Positions 34,114 through 43,261 of a stretch of DNA of 64,000 nt are shown in pieces. A program made the translations under genes and the position numbers. The notes under the pieces were generated by a model, which was given only the letters and a program-made list of their open reading frames with translations, was not told the DNA's origin and did no database searches. The first letter of the stretch is position 1, and the number at the start of each line of letters is the position of its first letter. Origin of the DNA: Bacteroidota bacterium (GTDB lineage: Bacteria > Bacteroidota > Bacteroidia > Bacteroidales > VadinHA17); contig JAKPDL010000060.1 in NCBI GenBank assembly GCA_029552825.1, positions 40,053-104,052 on the forward strand. The letters are read 5' to 3'.

Positions 34114-34381
34114 GGTTTTCATACTTAGCTACTAAAACACATCTTTTTAGACAGTCCTTTTTATTTTTCATTATTTTCCTGTTTCTGTTACGAATATTAA
34201 TTAAAATAACTGTTGATTTACAAGATTTTTGAGATTCCTCCCTGCTCATTTTATTTAATGAATAATGAAGTTTTTTTAAGTTTTTTTAAGTTTTTTGTTA
34301 TGTTTAATGCAATAATTTTAAGGTAATTAATAAAAGGTTTATTCTGTGGGATTGCGAGGTATACACTTGTCAATTTTAACT

Positions 34382-35587
34382 ATGAGAAAACTAAGTTATA
34401 TAATCCTCTGTCTGATTGTTTTAGCCGGTTGTACTGATAGTGAAAAACAGCTTATCAGGAAAGCTGAAAAGATTCATAAGTCTATTCTTACTATTGACAC
34501 CCACTGTGACACTCCAATTAATCTGATGAGGTCAGATTTTGATCCCGGTAAAAGGAATGATTTAGGGTGCGTTGATTTTCCAAGGATGAAGGAAGGAGGA
34601 TTGGATGCGGAGTTTTTTGCAGTGTTTATCGGGCAGGGTCCTCGCGACGATTCATCATATATCAAAGCACATAACAGGGCACTCAGCATTTTTGAAGCTA
34701 TTTATAAAAGTGTTAAGAATAATTCAGAGATGGCTGAAGTTGCTTTTTATTCTGATGATGCTTACCGGATTAAAAAGGGAAATAAAATTGCAGTATTTAT
34801 TGGAGTTGAAAATGGCTACCCGGTCGGAAAAGATATTTCGAGAATCAGACAATATTATGAACTTGGGGCCAGATATATAACTCTATGTCATTCAAAGAAT
34901 AATGATATCTGTGATTCTTCCACCGATCCTGCCGGGCCCGAGCATAACGGCCTTTCCCGATTCGGAGAGGAAGTCGTAAAAGAAATGAACAGACTTGGTA
35001 TGCTGGTTGATGTTTCCCACATATCGGATGAAGCATTTTATGATGTTTTGAAAGTAACGAAGGTGCCGGTAATAGCATCTCATTCATCCTGCAGGGCACT
35101 GTGTGAAAATCCAAGGAACCTGAGTGACGACATGTTACTGGCTCTTAAAGATAATGGCGGAGTGATTCAGATATGTATACTCAGTAATTATATTAAGCCG
35201 CCTGAGGCAAATCCGGAACTTGATTCGGCAATAAATGTTATAAAGAGGAAATATGGGGATCCTTCGCAGCTTGATGAAAAGCAGAAAGCCCAATTGCTAA
35301 ATGAAATGAGGGCGGCAAGGAAAAAGTACGAGAAACTGGCAACTGTTAAAGATGCCGTTAATCACATTGACCATGTGGTTCAGGTTATAGGTATTGACCA
35401 TGTGGGAATTGGGACAGATTTTGATGGCGGGGGAGGAATTGAAGGGTGCAGGAGCGTAGCAGAAATGAAAAACATAACAGTTGAACTTTTGAGAAGAGGT
35501 TATTCAAAAAAGGATATAGAAAAAATCTGGAGCGGGAATTTTATGAGGGTTCTCCGCAAAGCAGAGGAATATGCCGGCAGGCGGTAA
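34382..35587 (+). CDS. Membrane dipeptidase lipoprotein (peptidase family M19)
   Basis: Renal-dipeptidase-type zinc enzymes hydrolyse dipeptides, often with D-residues. The 401-residue product has a lipoprotein signal with lipobox LAGC (Cys near residue 16), then the M19 features: TIDTHCDTP (HxD zinc ligands), IGVENGYP (Glu), the His in ITLCHSKNND and VIASHSSCRAL, and the C-terminal GIDHVGIGTDFDGGG (Asp near residue 346). I chose ATG 34382 since it starts the lipoprotein signal; upstream codons belong to the noncoding island. It should be anchored in the outer or inner membrane facing the periplasm. No linked gene. Confidence 0.92.
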   Translation: MRKLSYIILCLIVLAGCTDSEKQLIRKAEKIHKSILTIDTHCDTPINLMRSDFDPGKRNDLGCVDFPRMKEGGLDAEFFAVFIGQGPRDDSSYIKAHNRALSIFEAIYKSVKNNSEMAEVAFYSDDAYRIKKGNKIAVFIGVENGYPVGKDISRIRQYYELGARYITLCHSKNNDICDSSTDPAGPEHNGLSRFGEEVVKEMNRLGMLVDVSHISDEAFYDVLKVTKVPVIASHSSCRALCENPRNLSDDMLLALKDNGGVIQICILSNYIKPPEANPELDSAINVIKRKYGDPSQLDEKQKAQLLNEMRAARKKYEKLATVKDAVNHIDHVVQVIGIDHVGIGTDFDGGGGIEGCRSVAEMKNITVELLRRGYSKKDIEKIWSGNFMRVLRKAEEYAGRR

Positions 35588-35610
35588 CCCTTTGTCTGAT
35601 TAAGGAATTT

Positions 35611-36009
35611 TCACCAGGAATCTGTATCTGAATTAAAAAGTCTATCTATTTCTCTTCTTTCTTTTTTCGTGGGTCGGCCTGTGCCTTTTGGCCTTTTTCC
35701 ATGGAGAGTCTGTTTGACTGAATATAGCTTAACCTTTTCATCTTCAGGGGTTAGGTCGGTTACATAAAGATTTACGTTCTTTGCTGGAACCCGGTTAACA
35801 GTGAGACCTATTACCTGGTATGTGTATGTTACAGGAAGTTTTTTCACTGTTATGATGTCTTTTATGGAAACAGTTCTGGATGGTTTGGCAGGGATGCTAT
35901 TTACGAAGATTCTCCCTTTTTTACAGGCATCTGCTGCAGCGGAACGTGATTTGAATACTCTTACTGCCCAGAGGAACTTGTCGATTCTTACCTCTTCAGG
36001 TGAGCTCAT
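35611..36009 (-). CDS. S4-domain RNA-binding protein, Hsp15-like
   Basis: Hsp15-type proteins bind free 50S subunits carrying stalled peptidyl-tRNA. The 132-residue product starts MSSPEEVRIDKFLWAVRVFK, with an S4 domain through KKGRIFVNSIPAKPSRTVSI (residues ~8-70), and a basic tail ending near KGTGRPTKKERREIDRLF. I chose ATG 36009; the longer frame would overlap pth. It follows pth, whose product also rescues peptidyl-tRNA, so the two functions are related. Last gene of the minus-strand run from manA. Confidence 0.88.
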   Translation of the reverse strand: MSSPEEVRIDKFLWAVRVFKSRSAAADACKKGRIFVNSIPAKPSRTVSIKDIITVKKLPVTYTYQVIGLTVNRVPAKNVNLYVTDLTPEDEKVKLYSVKQTLHGKRPKGTGRPTKKERREIDRLFNSDTDSW

Positions 36010-36031
36010 GGTATTATTTTCAATAACATTA

Positions 36032-36649
36032 TCACACTGAACCCTTATTATCCCGGCTGACATCTTCTGACGGCTTTTGCCGGGAGCGGGGTGTGTTGTA
36101 TTTTGTCATTGTTATTTCGAGGCCGGCAGTGACGAATGATTTTATCATTTCCGTTACATATGGAATTTTCTCCTTTAGAATCTCTTTCTCTTCTGGTGTC
36201 CATGGGCTCAGTACATACTCTTTCTGCCTTCCTTTTGCGAATTCATTTCCAATACCGAATCTTATTCTTGCATATTCATTTGTTCCCAGCACTGAAGTTA
36301 TATGTGCAAGTCCGTTATGTCCGCCGTCACTTCCTTTCGGGCGCATTCTGATGGTCCCCAGTGGCAGTGCTACGTCGTCGACTATTACAAGGAGGTTTTC
36401 TAAATCGATTTTTTCTTTTTTCAGCCAGTAGTTTACTGCATTGCCGCTGAGGTTCATGTAAGTTGAAGGTTTAAGCAGGACTAATTGTCTTCCCCTGTAA
36501 TTCAGGTAGGCAATAAAGCCATATCTTTTGTCGGAGAAACTAATGTTGAATTCACCTGCAATAGCATCAAGTACCTGGAATCCGACATTATGGCGGGTAT
36601 CTTTATACTCTTCGCCAATATTCCCGAGTCCAGCTATCAGATATTTCAA
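36032..36649 (-). CDS. pth: Peptidyl-tRNA hydrolase
   Basis: Releases tRNA from peptidyl-tRNA that dropped off the ribosome. The 205-residue product has MKYLIAGLGNIGEEYKDTRH with the Asn and catalytic His of the family (GLGNxG..Y..TRHNVG), then KPSTYMNLSGNAV, VVDDVALPLGTIRMRPKGSD and GGHNGLAHITSVLGT, all diagnostic. The C-terminus has about 15 extra polar residues. It lies between rplY and the Hsp15-like gene, a common bacterial order. Confidence 0.96.
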   Translation of the reverse strand: MKYLIAGLGNIGEEYKDTRHNVGFQVLDAIAGEFNISFSDKRYGFIAYLNYRGRQLVLLKPSTYMNLSGNAVNYWLKKEKIDLENLLVIVDDVALPLGTIRMRPKGSDGGHNGLAHITSVLGTNEYARIRFGIGNEFAKGRQKEYVLSPWTPEEKEILKEKIPYVTEMIKSFVTAGLEITMTKYNTPRSRQKPSEDVSRDNKGSV

Positions 36650-36679
36650 GTTATGTAGAGAATTGTCTGAGGAGTGGTA

Positions 36680-37354
36680 TTATTTTTTCTCTTCAGCAGT
36701 TTTTTCAGCGGCTTTTTCACCACCTTTTTCAGCAGGTTTCTCACCGGCTTTTTCAGCTGTTCCTGCAGCAGCAGCTGCTTCAGCTGTTTCAGCCTCTTCA
36801 GCTTTCTGGGCTACCCTTGATGTAACTATATTCACCACCGAAACGTTTTTCGGTTCAAGAATCTCAACATCAGGTATAGAGATATCTCCAACCTTTATAG
36901 AATCGTGTATCTTCAGGTCGGTGATATCAACTGTAATATGGTCAGGAATGTTTTTTATCAGTGACTTAACAGTTAGATACCTTTTGTTGATTCTCAGTTT
37001 ACCGCCAGCCTTAACACCCACCGAGTCGCCTGTAACCCTTACAGGCAGCGATACTGTTACTGGTTTATCTTCTGAAACTTCAATGAAATCGGCGTGAATG
37101 ACCCTGTCGGTAACTGGATGGAACTGGATATCTTTCAGCAGAGTACTATACTGCTTTCCGTTAAGGTTAAGATTTACAAGATGAACATCTTCGGTATAAA
37201 TCAGTTTGAGGAAGCTGTTTTCGTGTGTGTAAAAATGAATATTTTCTTTTCCTCCGTATAATACACAGGGGACATTATTTGACTTTCTGAGTCTGACAGC
37301 ATCCTTTTTCCCCAGTTCTTTCCTTAAAGTACCTGTTATCTGTAAAGTTTTCAT
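36680..37354 (-). CDS. rplY: 50S ribosomal protein L25/general stress protein Ctc
   Basis: L25 binds 5S rRNA. The 224-residue product is of the long CTC type: an N-terminal L25 domain (MKTLQITGTLRKELGKKDAV; VPCVLYGGKENIHF; LLKDIQFHPVTDRVIHADFI), a beta-rich TL5-like C-terminal domain to about residue 180, and a 40-residue tail made almost wholly of Ala, Glu and Lys. I chose ATG 37354; the longer frame has no family match. It lies 100 bases downstream of prs, the frequent prs-rplY-pth order. Confidence 0.95.
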   Translation of the reverse strand: MKTLQITGTLRKELGKKDAVRLRKSNNVPCVLYGGKENIHFYTHENSFLKLIYTEDVHLVNLNLNGKQYSTLLKDIQFHPVTDRVIHADFIEVSEDKPVTVSLPVRVTGDSVGVKAGGKLRINKRYLTVKSLIKNIPDHITVDITDLKIHDSIKVGDISIPDVEILEPKNVSVVNIVTSRVAQKAEEAETAEAAAAAGTAEKAGEKPAEKGGEKAAEKTAEEKK

Positions 37355-37454
37355 TTTATTAATAATTGTTGTGCTACTCAATTCCGCAGGGCGGAATCCC
37401 ATTACACGTTAATAAATTTCTTTCAAAATTGGCTGCAAATATATTACAAATCGG

Positions 37455-38393
37455 TTAAAATACAAAATTGGTACTTATTGACTGGTTGGTTGTGACTGCA
37501 AAGATTGTATTGGCAAGAATTTTTGCTATGGAGAGCACTTTTATTTTTGGAGAATTTATTTTTACGGGCAATGAATCTGTTACTACAAGTTCTTCAATAG
37601 GAGAGTTATTTATTCTTTCCACTGCATTTCCTGATAGAACAGGATGTGTTGCAAAAGCCCTGATACTTTTTGCGCCCCGTTCTTTCATCATCTGTGCGGC
37701 AAGAACCATTGAACTACCGGTATCGACCATATCGTCGATCATTACGATGTTTTTGCCCTCAACCTCACCGATTATAGACATTTCTTCTACCACGTTAGGT
37801 TTTTTTCTGAGTTTGTAACACAGTACAAGGTCGGCCTGAAGGTGGCGGGCATATGCATTAGCTCTTTTGGAACCACCCATATCAGGTGCTGCTACGGCAA
37901 GATGGTCGAGTTTCAGACTTTCTATATATGGAGCAAAGATGGCCGAGCCGAAGAGGTGGTCGACAGGGACATTAAAGAAACCCTGTATCTGATCGGCATG
38001 CAGATCCATTGTTATAATGCGGTCGACACCGGCAGCACTAAGGAGGTCGGCAGAAAGTTTCGAACCTATTGAAACTCTCGGTCGATCTTTTCTGTCCTGC
38101 CTTGCAAAACCATAATATGGGATCACTGCAATTACTTTGTATGCTGATGCTCTCTTTGCAGCATCAATCATAAGCAGCAGTTCGAGAAGGTTTTCTGCCG
38201 GCGGATTGGTTGACTGTACAATGAATACAAGACACCCTCTTACCGATTCATCGTAGCATGGCTGAAATTCACCATCACTAAAAACTGTAACTGAACTTTT
38301 TCCTAATTCAACTCCAAGTTCAGAGGCAATATTTTCTGCAAGTGCTCTTGATGCCCTGCAGGCAAAAATTTTCATGGGTGCTTTGCCAAACAT
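37455..38393 (-). CDS. prs: Ribose-phosphate pyrophosphokinase
   Basis: Makes PRPP from ribose 5-phosphate and ATP for nucleotide, His and Trp synthesis. The 312-residue product has the flexible-loop and ATP-binding segment YYGFARQDRKDRPRVSIGSK, the metal site DLHADQIQGFFNVPVDHL, the catalytic-loop region GGSKRANAYARHL, and the PRPP loop IVMIDDMVDTGSSM (near residue 220). Length is normal. ATG 38393 fits, although Met7 is also possible. It has a promoter element at 38431-38438. Confidence 0.96.
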   Translation of the reverse strand: MFGKAPMKIFACRASRALAENIASELGVELGKSSVTVFSDGEFQPCYDESVRGCLVFIVQSTNPPAENLLELLLMIDAAKRASAYKVIAVIPYYGFARQDRKDRPRVSIGSKLSADLLSAAGVDRIITMDLHADQIQGFFNVPVDHLFGSAIFAPYIESLKLDHLAVAAPDMGGSKRANAYARHLQADLVLCYKLRKKPNVVEEMSIIGEVEGKNIVMIDDMVDTGSSMVLAAQMMKERGAKSIRAFATHPVLSGNAVERINNSPIEELVVTDSLPVKINSPKIKVLSIAKILANTIFAVTTNQSISTNFVF

Positions 38394-38430
38394 ATCTTTT
38401 AGTATTTCGGTTCAGGGATTACTGACGTTA

Positions 38431-38438
38431 CAAAAGTA
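38431..38438 (-). promoter_or_regulatory. Bacteroidota-type -7 element before prs
   Basis: On the minus strand TACTTTTG, an exact TAnnTTTG match, 37 bases upstream of the prs ATG. Confidence 0.5.
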
Positions 38439-38454
38439 TAAAATCCGGCAGAAT

Positions 38455-39063
38455 TCATTTACTTTTTTTTAAATTGTTGATAGATTCTTCTATAAAGTTC
38501 AGTATCTCTTCTTTTCCGGCTTTAGTCACAGCTGAGGAGACAAATTCAGGAGGTAATTCTTCCCACTTTTCTAACATTACCCTGTTGTAGTGTTCAATAT
38601 TTCTTTTTACCCGTTCGCGGGAGATCTTATCCGATTTTGTAAAAACCATGGCAAAAGGTACTTTGTTGACGCCCAGCATCTCCATAAACCTCAAATCTGT
38701 TTCCTGCGGTTCTATCCTCACATCAATAAGAACAAAAAGTGAGACCAGGGTTTCGCGCTTCAGTATATAATTGCCAGTTTCCTGCAGCCATTTCTTTCTC
38801 TCATGGTAAGGCATCTTTGAATAGCCATAACCGGGAAGGTCTACAAGAAACCACTCGTTGTTCACCAGAAAATGATTTATAGTCCTTGTCTTACCGGGTG
38901 TCTGAGATATTTTTGCAAGTTTTCTGTTACCTGCCAGCATATTGATTAGTGATGATTTGCCCACATTGGAACGTCCTATGAATGCAAATTCAGGTTTACT
39001 GGCAGGCGGACATTTAGAAAGGCTGCTGCTTGCAGAAAAAAATTTTACAGTCCGAATTACCAT
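38455..39063 (-). CDS. engB: Ribosome biogenesis GTP-binding protein YsxC/EngB
   Basis: An essential GTPase of 50S assembly. The 202-residue product has G1 GRSNVGKSSLIN (near residue 31), a switch region with SQTPGKTRTINHF, G3 LVDLPGYGYSKM, G4 TKSDK (in VFTKSDKISRE) and G5 SSAVTKAG. The length fits the family. It lies 61 bases upstream of prs and 39 bases downstream of the YwqK-like lipoprotein gene. Confidence 0.96.
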   Translation of the reverse strand: MVIRTVKFFSASSSLSKCPPASKPEFAFIGRSNVGKSSLINMLAGNRKLAKISQTPGKTRTINHFLVNNEWFLVDLPGYGYSKMPYHERKKWLQETGNYILKRETLVSLFVLIDVRIEPQETDLRFMEMLGVNKVPFAMVFTKSDKISRERVKRNIEHYNRVMLEKWEELPPEFVSSAVTKAGKEEILNFIEESINNLKKSK

Positions 39064-39102
39064 ACCGGATAATATTTTTCTTATTTGACCACCTTCTCTT
39101 TA

Positions 39103-39876
39103 TCAGCGAAGGTCGTTATAAGGTAAGTCAATCTTTTTGTTAACCAGCAGTTTGTTTCCAAGTGGTGTTGTTATTTCTGCTATGATCTCCACGTAATTTT
39201 CACCCTGTATTCCGCTTTTTTTCAGTGTCAGTACACCTGTATAGTCAGAATCATTGATCTTTACCAGTTTGCCGGGGTCGAAAAGGCCGTTAATATAACC
39301 TCCCCTGTAGAAATTGACTTTTACATTTTTCTTTGAAAGACTTAACAATATTTTATAGGTTCCATTTTTACCATAGTTGTCTTCGGTCTTTATCACAACT
39401 TCGGGATAGTCGGTTATCTTTTTGCCGTCGCTTGTAAACTCCTCAAGGTAAGGTTTTCTCAGACCATTTTCAAATTCAAGTTTTGCCCTTATTCTTCCCG
39501 ATTTGTAATACTGGATCTGGACTCCGTGCATGGTGTCTCTTTTATAGGGTGTTTTACGGAAAACCCTACCATCCTCGTAGTACCATACTGCTGTGTCTTC
39601 CCTCATGCCGTTCTGATACCAGAAAGTTTGACGAAGCTTACCTGATGGATAATAATAAGTCTTCATCAGTCCGTGCCTGACTCCGTTTTTGAATTCAACC
39701 TCATATGCTAGAAAATTACCGCTGTAGTATTGCTTAATACCTGTATAACCAGTATCAGGAACAGAGACCTCTTCCTGTGTTTCTTTCTCTGCCTGTTTTT
39801 GCTGGCTTTTTTTCAGGCATCCGGTAAAATAAACCACACTCAGAAAAGCCAGAATAAGAAAAGAAATCTTTTTCAT
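39103..39876 (-). CDS. Lipoprotein with YwqK/MORN-like repeats
   Basis: 257 residues: a lipoprotein signal with lipobox FTGC (Cys20), a short charged linker, then at least four YwqK/MORN-like repeats (IKQYYSGNFLAYEVEFKNG; YYYPSGKLRQTFWYQNG; YYEDGRVFRKTPYK; YYKSGRIRAKLEFENG), followed by a beta domain of about 90 residues. Such repeats are usually structural or binding modules on the cell surface; the function is unknown. Its ATG overlaps the manA stop (ATGA), so it is translated together with manA. Confidence 0.8.
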   Translation of the reverse strand: MKKISFLILAFLSVVYFTGCLKKSQQKQAEKETQEEVSVPDTGYTGIKQYYSGNFLAYEVEFKNGVRHGLMKTYYYPSGKLRQTFWYQNGMREDTAVWYYEDGRVFRKTPYKRDTMHGVQIQYYKSGRIRAKLEFENGLRKPYLEEFTSDGKKITDYPEVVIKTEDNYGKNGTYKILLSLSKKNVKVNFYRGGYINGLFDPGKLVKINDSDYTGVLTLKKSGIQGENYVEIIAEITTPLGNKLLVNKKIDLPYNDLR

Positions 39877-40874
39877 GATTCGTTGATTTTTTGGGATTTA
39901 ATAAAAACCTCAAGTATTACTGCTTCCGGCTGTGCTTCAAGAATTACATCAGTAATAGCCGCCGGAACCAGCAGCGTTTCTCCTTTCACTGCCGTTTCGG
40001 TACCTGAACCAAAATGTACGGAAAATTTTCCTTCTGTGCAAATGTAAATTACAAATGAATCAATAAGATTATAGTCTTTTCGTAATACCCCTGTGAGATG
40101 AATAATGTTTGTTACAAAATAATCGCATGTAACAAGGTTTATTGTTTTATCTGGCACCGGTTCTTTTCTTATAAGTGCGGAGCCGGTGGCGTTGTAATCT
40201 ATAGCATCAATTGCATATTCTACATGGAGTTCCCTTGGTTTACCATCCTGCCCAGTCCTGTTCCAGTCGAATATTCTGTATGTGATATCAGAAGTCTGCT
40301 GGATTTCTACAAGTGTTATGCCACCTCCAATTGCATGTACTCTCCCTGCAGGTGTAAAAAAGACATCTCCTGGCTGTGGATATTCTATATTCAGAAGTTC
40401 AGGCAGCCTGTCAGCGTAAATGGCTTCTCTGAGTTTCTCTTCGGTAAGGGGTTCCTTGAAACCTGTGTATATTTTTGATCCCGGAAGGGCTTTAAGAATA
40501 TACCACATCTCAGTTTTTCCATATGCATTGTGCTTGTCTTTTGCAATCCTGTCGTCGGGATGAACCTGAACGGACAGGTCGGAAGAAGCTTCAATGAATT
40601 TAATCAGCAAAGGAAACTCAATCCCAAACTTTTCGTAAACAGCTTCACCGGTGATATCGCTCATGTAGACTTCTATTATTTCTTCAATGTTGTTTCCGGC
40701 AAGGAAGCCATTGGATACTACCGAAAGATGATCGGCTACTGCTGAAATCTCCCAGCTTTCTCCAATAAGCTTCGATGGGTCTGCTTTCTTTCCATATTCA
40801 AGTACCAGCGAGTTGCCTCCCCATACTTTTTCTTTCAGAATTGGCTCAAATTTAAGAGGATATAGTTCGTGCAT
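39873..40874 (-). CDS. manA: Mannose-6-phosphate isomerase, class I
   Basis: Interconverts fructose 6-phosphate and mannose 6-phosphate. The 333-residue cupin-fold product has KEKVWGGNSL and LIGESWEISA near the start, the zinc-site residues in LSVQVHPDD (Gln and His near 104-106) and KTEMWYIL (Glu), then FFTPAGRVHAIGGGITLVEI with the third His and the catalytic-region DITYRIFDWNR. It is the first gene of the minus-strand run and overlaps the following lipoprotein gene. Confidence 0.92.
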   Translation of the reverse strand: MHELYPLKFEPILKEKVWGGNSLVLEYGKKADPSKLIGESWEISAVADHLSVVSNGFLAGNNIEEIIEVYMSDITGEAVYEKFGIEFPLLIKFIEASSDLSVQVHPDDRIAKDKHNAYGKTEMWYILKALPGSKIYTGFKEPLTEEKLREAIYADRLPELLNIEYPQPGDVFFTPAGRVHAIGGGITLVEIQQTSDITYRIFDWNRTGQDGKPRELHVEYAIDAIDYNATGSALIRKEPVPDKTINLVTCDYFVTNIIHLTGVLRKDYNLIDSFVIYICTEGKFSVHFGSGTETAVKGETLLVPAAITDVILEAQPEAVILEVFIKSQKINES

Positions 40875-41021
40875 GAATTCTGTTCAGAATTAATTTTTTA
40901 GTTATGTAATTTATAATCAATCAATTAAAATAAATAAATCAATTAAACATAAATAGATCCTGTTCGGACCTTCTTCTTGACAGAGGACAGATTTACCTGT
41001 ACCTTTTCATTATTTTCTTTT

Positions 41022-41029
41022 TATTTTTG
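41022..41029 (+). promoter_or_regulatory. Bacteroidota-type -7 element before udk
   Basis: TATTTTTG, exact TAnnTTTG, 33 bases before ATG 41063; a T-rich stretch lies in the -33 area. Confidence 0.5.
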
Positions 41030-41062
41030 ATCGGTGAAATATCAGACAAAAATAGAAAAATT

Positions 41063-41686
41063 ATGCTAATTGTTGGGATTGCAGGAGGAACAGGTTCTGG
41101 AAAAACGACAGTGGTCAACAAGATAGTTAACGAGTTTTCAAACGGTGAAGTTGTTGTGCTGCCGCAGGATGCATATTACAGGGATAACAGCCACATCCCG
41201 TTTGAAGAAAGGCAGAAGATAAACTTTGACCATCCCGATTCTGTAGAGTTCCCTTTGCTTATTGAGCATATAAGAAAGTTGAAGTCGGGGCAAAAGATCA
41301 ATATGCCTGTTTATTCATATATAACATGCCTGAGGTCGAAGGAGACCATTGAGGTCGCACCTGCAAGGGTAATTATTGTTGAAGGCATTCTTATACTTGT
41401 TGATGCTGAACTGAGGCAGTTATTTGACATTAAGGTGTTTGTCGATGCTGATGCTGACGACAGGCTGGGAAGGGTAATAATAAGGGATATTGCTGAGAGG
41501 GGAAGGTCGGTGATGCAGGTACTGGAGAGGTATCATGAAACTGTCAAGCCATCGCATCTGCAGTTTATTGAACCATCAAAAAGGTATGCAGATATCATAA
41601 TTCCCGGGGGTGGTGAGAACAATATAGGAATAGGAGTATTGATTTCAATGATACGTCAACATTTACAGAAAGAAGCCATAAAATGA
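41063..41686 (+). CDS. udk: Uridine kinase
   Basis: Phosphorylates uridine and cytidine in pyrimidine salvage. The 207-residue product has the P-loop GIAGGTGSGKTT (near residue 6), PQDAYYRDNSHIPFEERQKI, FDHPDSVEFPLL with the nucleoside-binding Asp, and VDADADDRLGRVIIRD. I chose ATG 41063 (MLIVGIAGGTGSGKTT) because the upstream frame crosses the promoter. Its stop overlaps the start of the exonuclease gene. Confidence 0.95.
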   Translation: MLIVGIAGGTGSGKTTVVNKIVNEFSNGEVVVLPQDAYYRDNSHIPFEERQKINFDHPDSVEFPLLIEHIRKLKSGQKINMPVYSYITCLRSKETIEVAPARVIIVEGILILVDAELRQLFDIKVFVDADADDRLGRVIIRDIAERGRSVMQVLERYHETVKPSHLQFIEPSKRYADIIIPGGGENNIGIGVLISMIRQHLQKEAIK

Positions 41687-42411
41687 GTATGCTTGAAAAT
41701 ATAAAACTTGAAAATGTTCTGTTTCTAGATATCGAAACAGTTCCTGCAGCTGCTTCCTTTGATGAGCTGACTCCTTTGATGAAGGTGCTCTGGGACAGGA
41801 AGTCTGCCGGATTCAGAACCCCTGAACAGAGTGCGGCTGATGTATATCAGCGTGCAGGAATATATGCGGAATTTGGCAAAATAATATGTATTTCGGTAGG
41901 TCTGATAAAAGAGAGAGAACCTTTCAGTTTCAGGCTTAAATCATTTTTCGGTGATGATGAAAAGACCATACTTGAAGATTTTGCCTCAATGCTCAGAAAA
42001 TTTTCTGCTGGCAGGGACATAGTGCTTTGTGCACATAACGGGAAAGAGTTTGATTACCCGTATATTGCAAGAAGAATGATAGTAAACAGTATACCCCTAC
42101 CCGACATACTCGATAATGCAGGCAAGAAGCCATGGGAGGTTAAATTGCTCGATACAATGGAACTGTGGAAATTTGGAGACCATAAGAATTATACTTCTCT
42201 TGAAGTTCTTGCAGCCATTCTTGGCATTGCTTCACCTAAGGAAGGAATTGACGGCAGCATGGTGGCCGACGTTTACTGGAAAGAACATGATCTTCAGCGT
42301 ATAGTCAGATACTGTGAAAAAGATGTCTTATGTGTTGCACAGATACTGCTTAGGTTTATGAATGAGCCGCCGATAAATCAGGACAGGATTGAATCAGTTA
42401 CCGTAATCTGA
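41683..42411 (+). CDS. Predicted 3'-5' exonuclease, PolB-like DEDD family
   Basis: 242 residues. The exonuclease motifs are readable: VLFLDIETVPA (DxE, motif I, near residue 15), LCAHNGKEFDYPYIARRM (motif II with Asp) and RIVRYCEKDVLCVAQILLRF (motif III with Asp). This is the family of stand-alone exonucleases related to the proofreading domain of DNA polymerase B. Its substrate is unknown. It overlaps udk by 4 bases (ATGA), so it is co-translated with it; a functional link to nucleotide salvage is inference only. Confidence 0.85.
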   Translation: MSMLENIKLENVLFLDIETVPAAASFDELTPLMKVLWDRKSAGFRTPEQSAADVYQRAGIYAEFGKIICISVGLIKEREPFSFRLKSFFGDDEKTILEDFASMLRKFSAGRDIVLCAHNGKEFDYPYIARRMIVNSIPLPDILDNAGKKPWEVKLLDTMELWKFGDHKNYTSLEVLAAILGIASPKEGIDGSMVADVYWKEHDLQRIVRYCEKDVLCVAQILLRFMNEPPINQDRIESVTVI

Positions 42412-42447
42412 GCAGGAAGGAAGACCCTGGCAAGGTAGGGTGAAAAA

Positions 42448-43164
42448 TTATTCAACCAGAAGGCGTTTATACATCTGAATTGTATTTTCAAGTCCGTAAT
42501 AGAGTGCGTCGGAAATCAGAGCATGGCCTATAGAAACTTCTGCGAGATACGGGATGTTTTCTGAAAGATATCTTAGATTATCCAGATTAAGGTCGTGGCC
42601 TGCATTGATTCCTAATCCCAGTGCTCTGGCTGTTTCAGCTGCTTTAATATAAGGTGCGATTGCCTTTTCAGGGCTTGCAGGGTAATTTCTGGCATAGGGT
42701 TCTGTATACAATTCAATCCTGTCGGTTCCGGTTTTAGCTGCATATTCAATATTTTCAGAAATGGGATCGACGAAGATGGAAGTCCGGATACCTGCATCCT
42801 TCAGTCTTGAAACTATATCTTTAAGGAACAGAAAGCTGGCTTTTGTGTCCCACCCTGCATTTGATGTTATTGCACCTGGAGGATCGGGTACAAGGGTCAC
42901 CTGGTTGGGCTTTACTGAAAGAACCAGATTCATAAATTTCTCTGAAGGGTATCCTTCTATATTGAATTCAGTTGTGATAATGGGTTTTATTTCATATACA
43001 TCGGAGTAACGTATATGTCTCTCATCAGGCCGGGGGTGGACTGTTATTCCATCGGCACCAAACTCCTGGCACTTTATCGCTGCAAGTTTTACATCAGGAA
43101 TGTTGCCGCCTCTGGCATTTCGAAGAGTAGCTATTTTATTGATATTTACACTTAATTTTGTCAT
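42448..43164 (-). CDS. pdxJ: Pyridoxine 5'-phosphate synthase
   Basis: Forms pyridoxine 5'-phosphate from 1-deoxyxylulose 5-phosphate and 3-amino-2-oxopropyl phosphate. The 238-residue TIM barrel has the family start [17 protein letters not shown], the loop [50 protein letters not shown] and the C-terminal [13 protein letters not shown] and [16 protein letters not shown]. The full set of signatures is present. It is transcribed divergently from the CBS gene with its own promoter. Confidence 0.95.
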   Translation of the reverse strand: MTKLSVNINKIATLRNARGGNIPDVKLAAIKCQEFGADGITVHPRPDERHIRYSDVYEIKPIITTEFNIEGYPSEKFMNLVLSVKPNQVTLVPDPPGAITSNAGWDTKASFLFLKDIVSRLKDAGIRTSIFVDPISENIEYAAKTGTDRIELYTEPYARNYPASPEKAIAPYIKAAETARALGLGINAGHDLNLDNLRYLSENIPYLAEVSIGHALISDALYYGLENTIQMYKRLLVE

Positions 43165-43195
43165 AAGTGCCGCATAAGGTGAAATAATTATATGA

Positions 43196-43203
43196 CAAAA
43201 ATA
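43196..43203 (-). promoter_or_regulatory. Bacteroidota-type -7 element before pdxJ
   Basis: On the minus strand TATTTTTG, exact TAnnTTTG, 31 bases upstream of the pdxJ ATG. Confidence 0.5.
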
Positions 43204-43261
43204 TAATAAGTAAGCGTTTTTTTCGCTATTTTAGGAGAAAATTAGATGGTAAAACTTAAAG

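Larger units (their letters stand above)
33541..34381. repeat. Noncoding repeat island between the mini-cargo gene and the dipeptidase
   Basis: About 840 bases without a credible gene. Contents in order: a divergent CCCCCTCT/AGAGGGGG hairpin with TTTGGGGGT tail (33644-33684); an 11-bp tandem repeat TTGAATTACTA, about 3.5 copies (33769-33807); a direct pair ATTGACACAGAT (33857-33868) and ATTGACGCGGAT (33891-33902); the hairpin TTCCGGC-TTC-GCCGGAA (33868-33884); a large interrupted inverted repeat (33909-33969); the hairpin TAGCTCC-TCC-GGAGCTA (33994-34010); three 26-bp tandem units (34036-34113); and a T-rich decamer repeat (34270-34296). It looks like an accumulation site for dispersed intergenic repeats. 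No transposase is near. Confidence 0.8.

Noticed and set aside
34016..34249. 77-codon minus-strand frame rich in Pro
   Set aside because: Its Pro-rich part is a translation of the three 26-bp repeat units; no independent coding signal.
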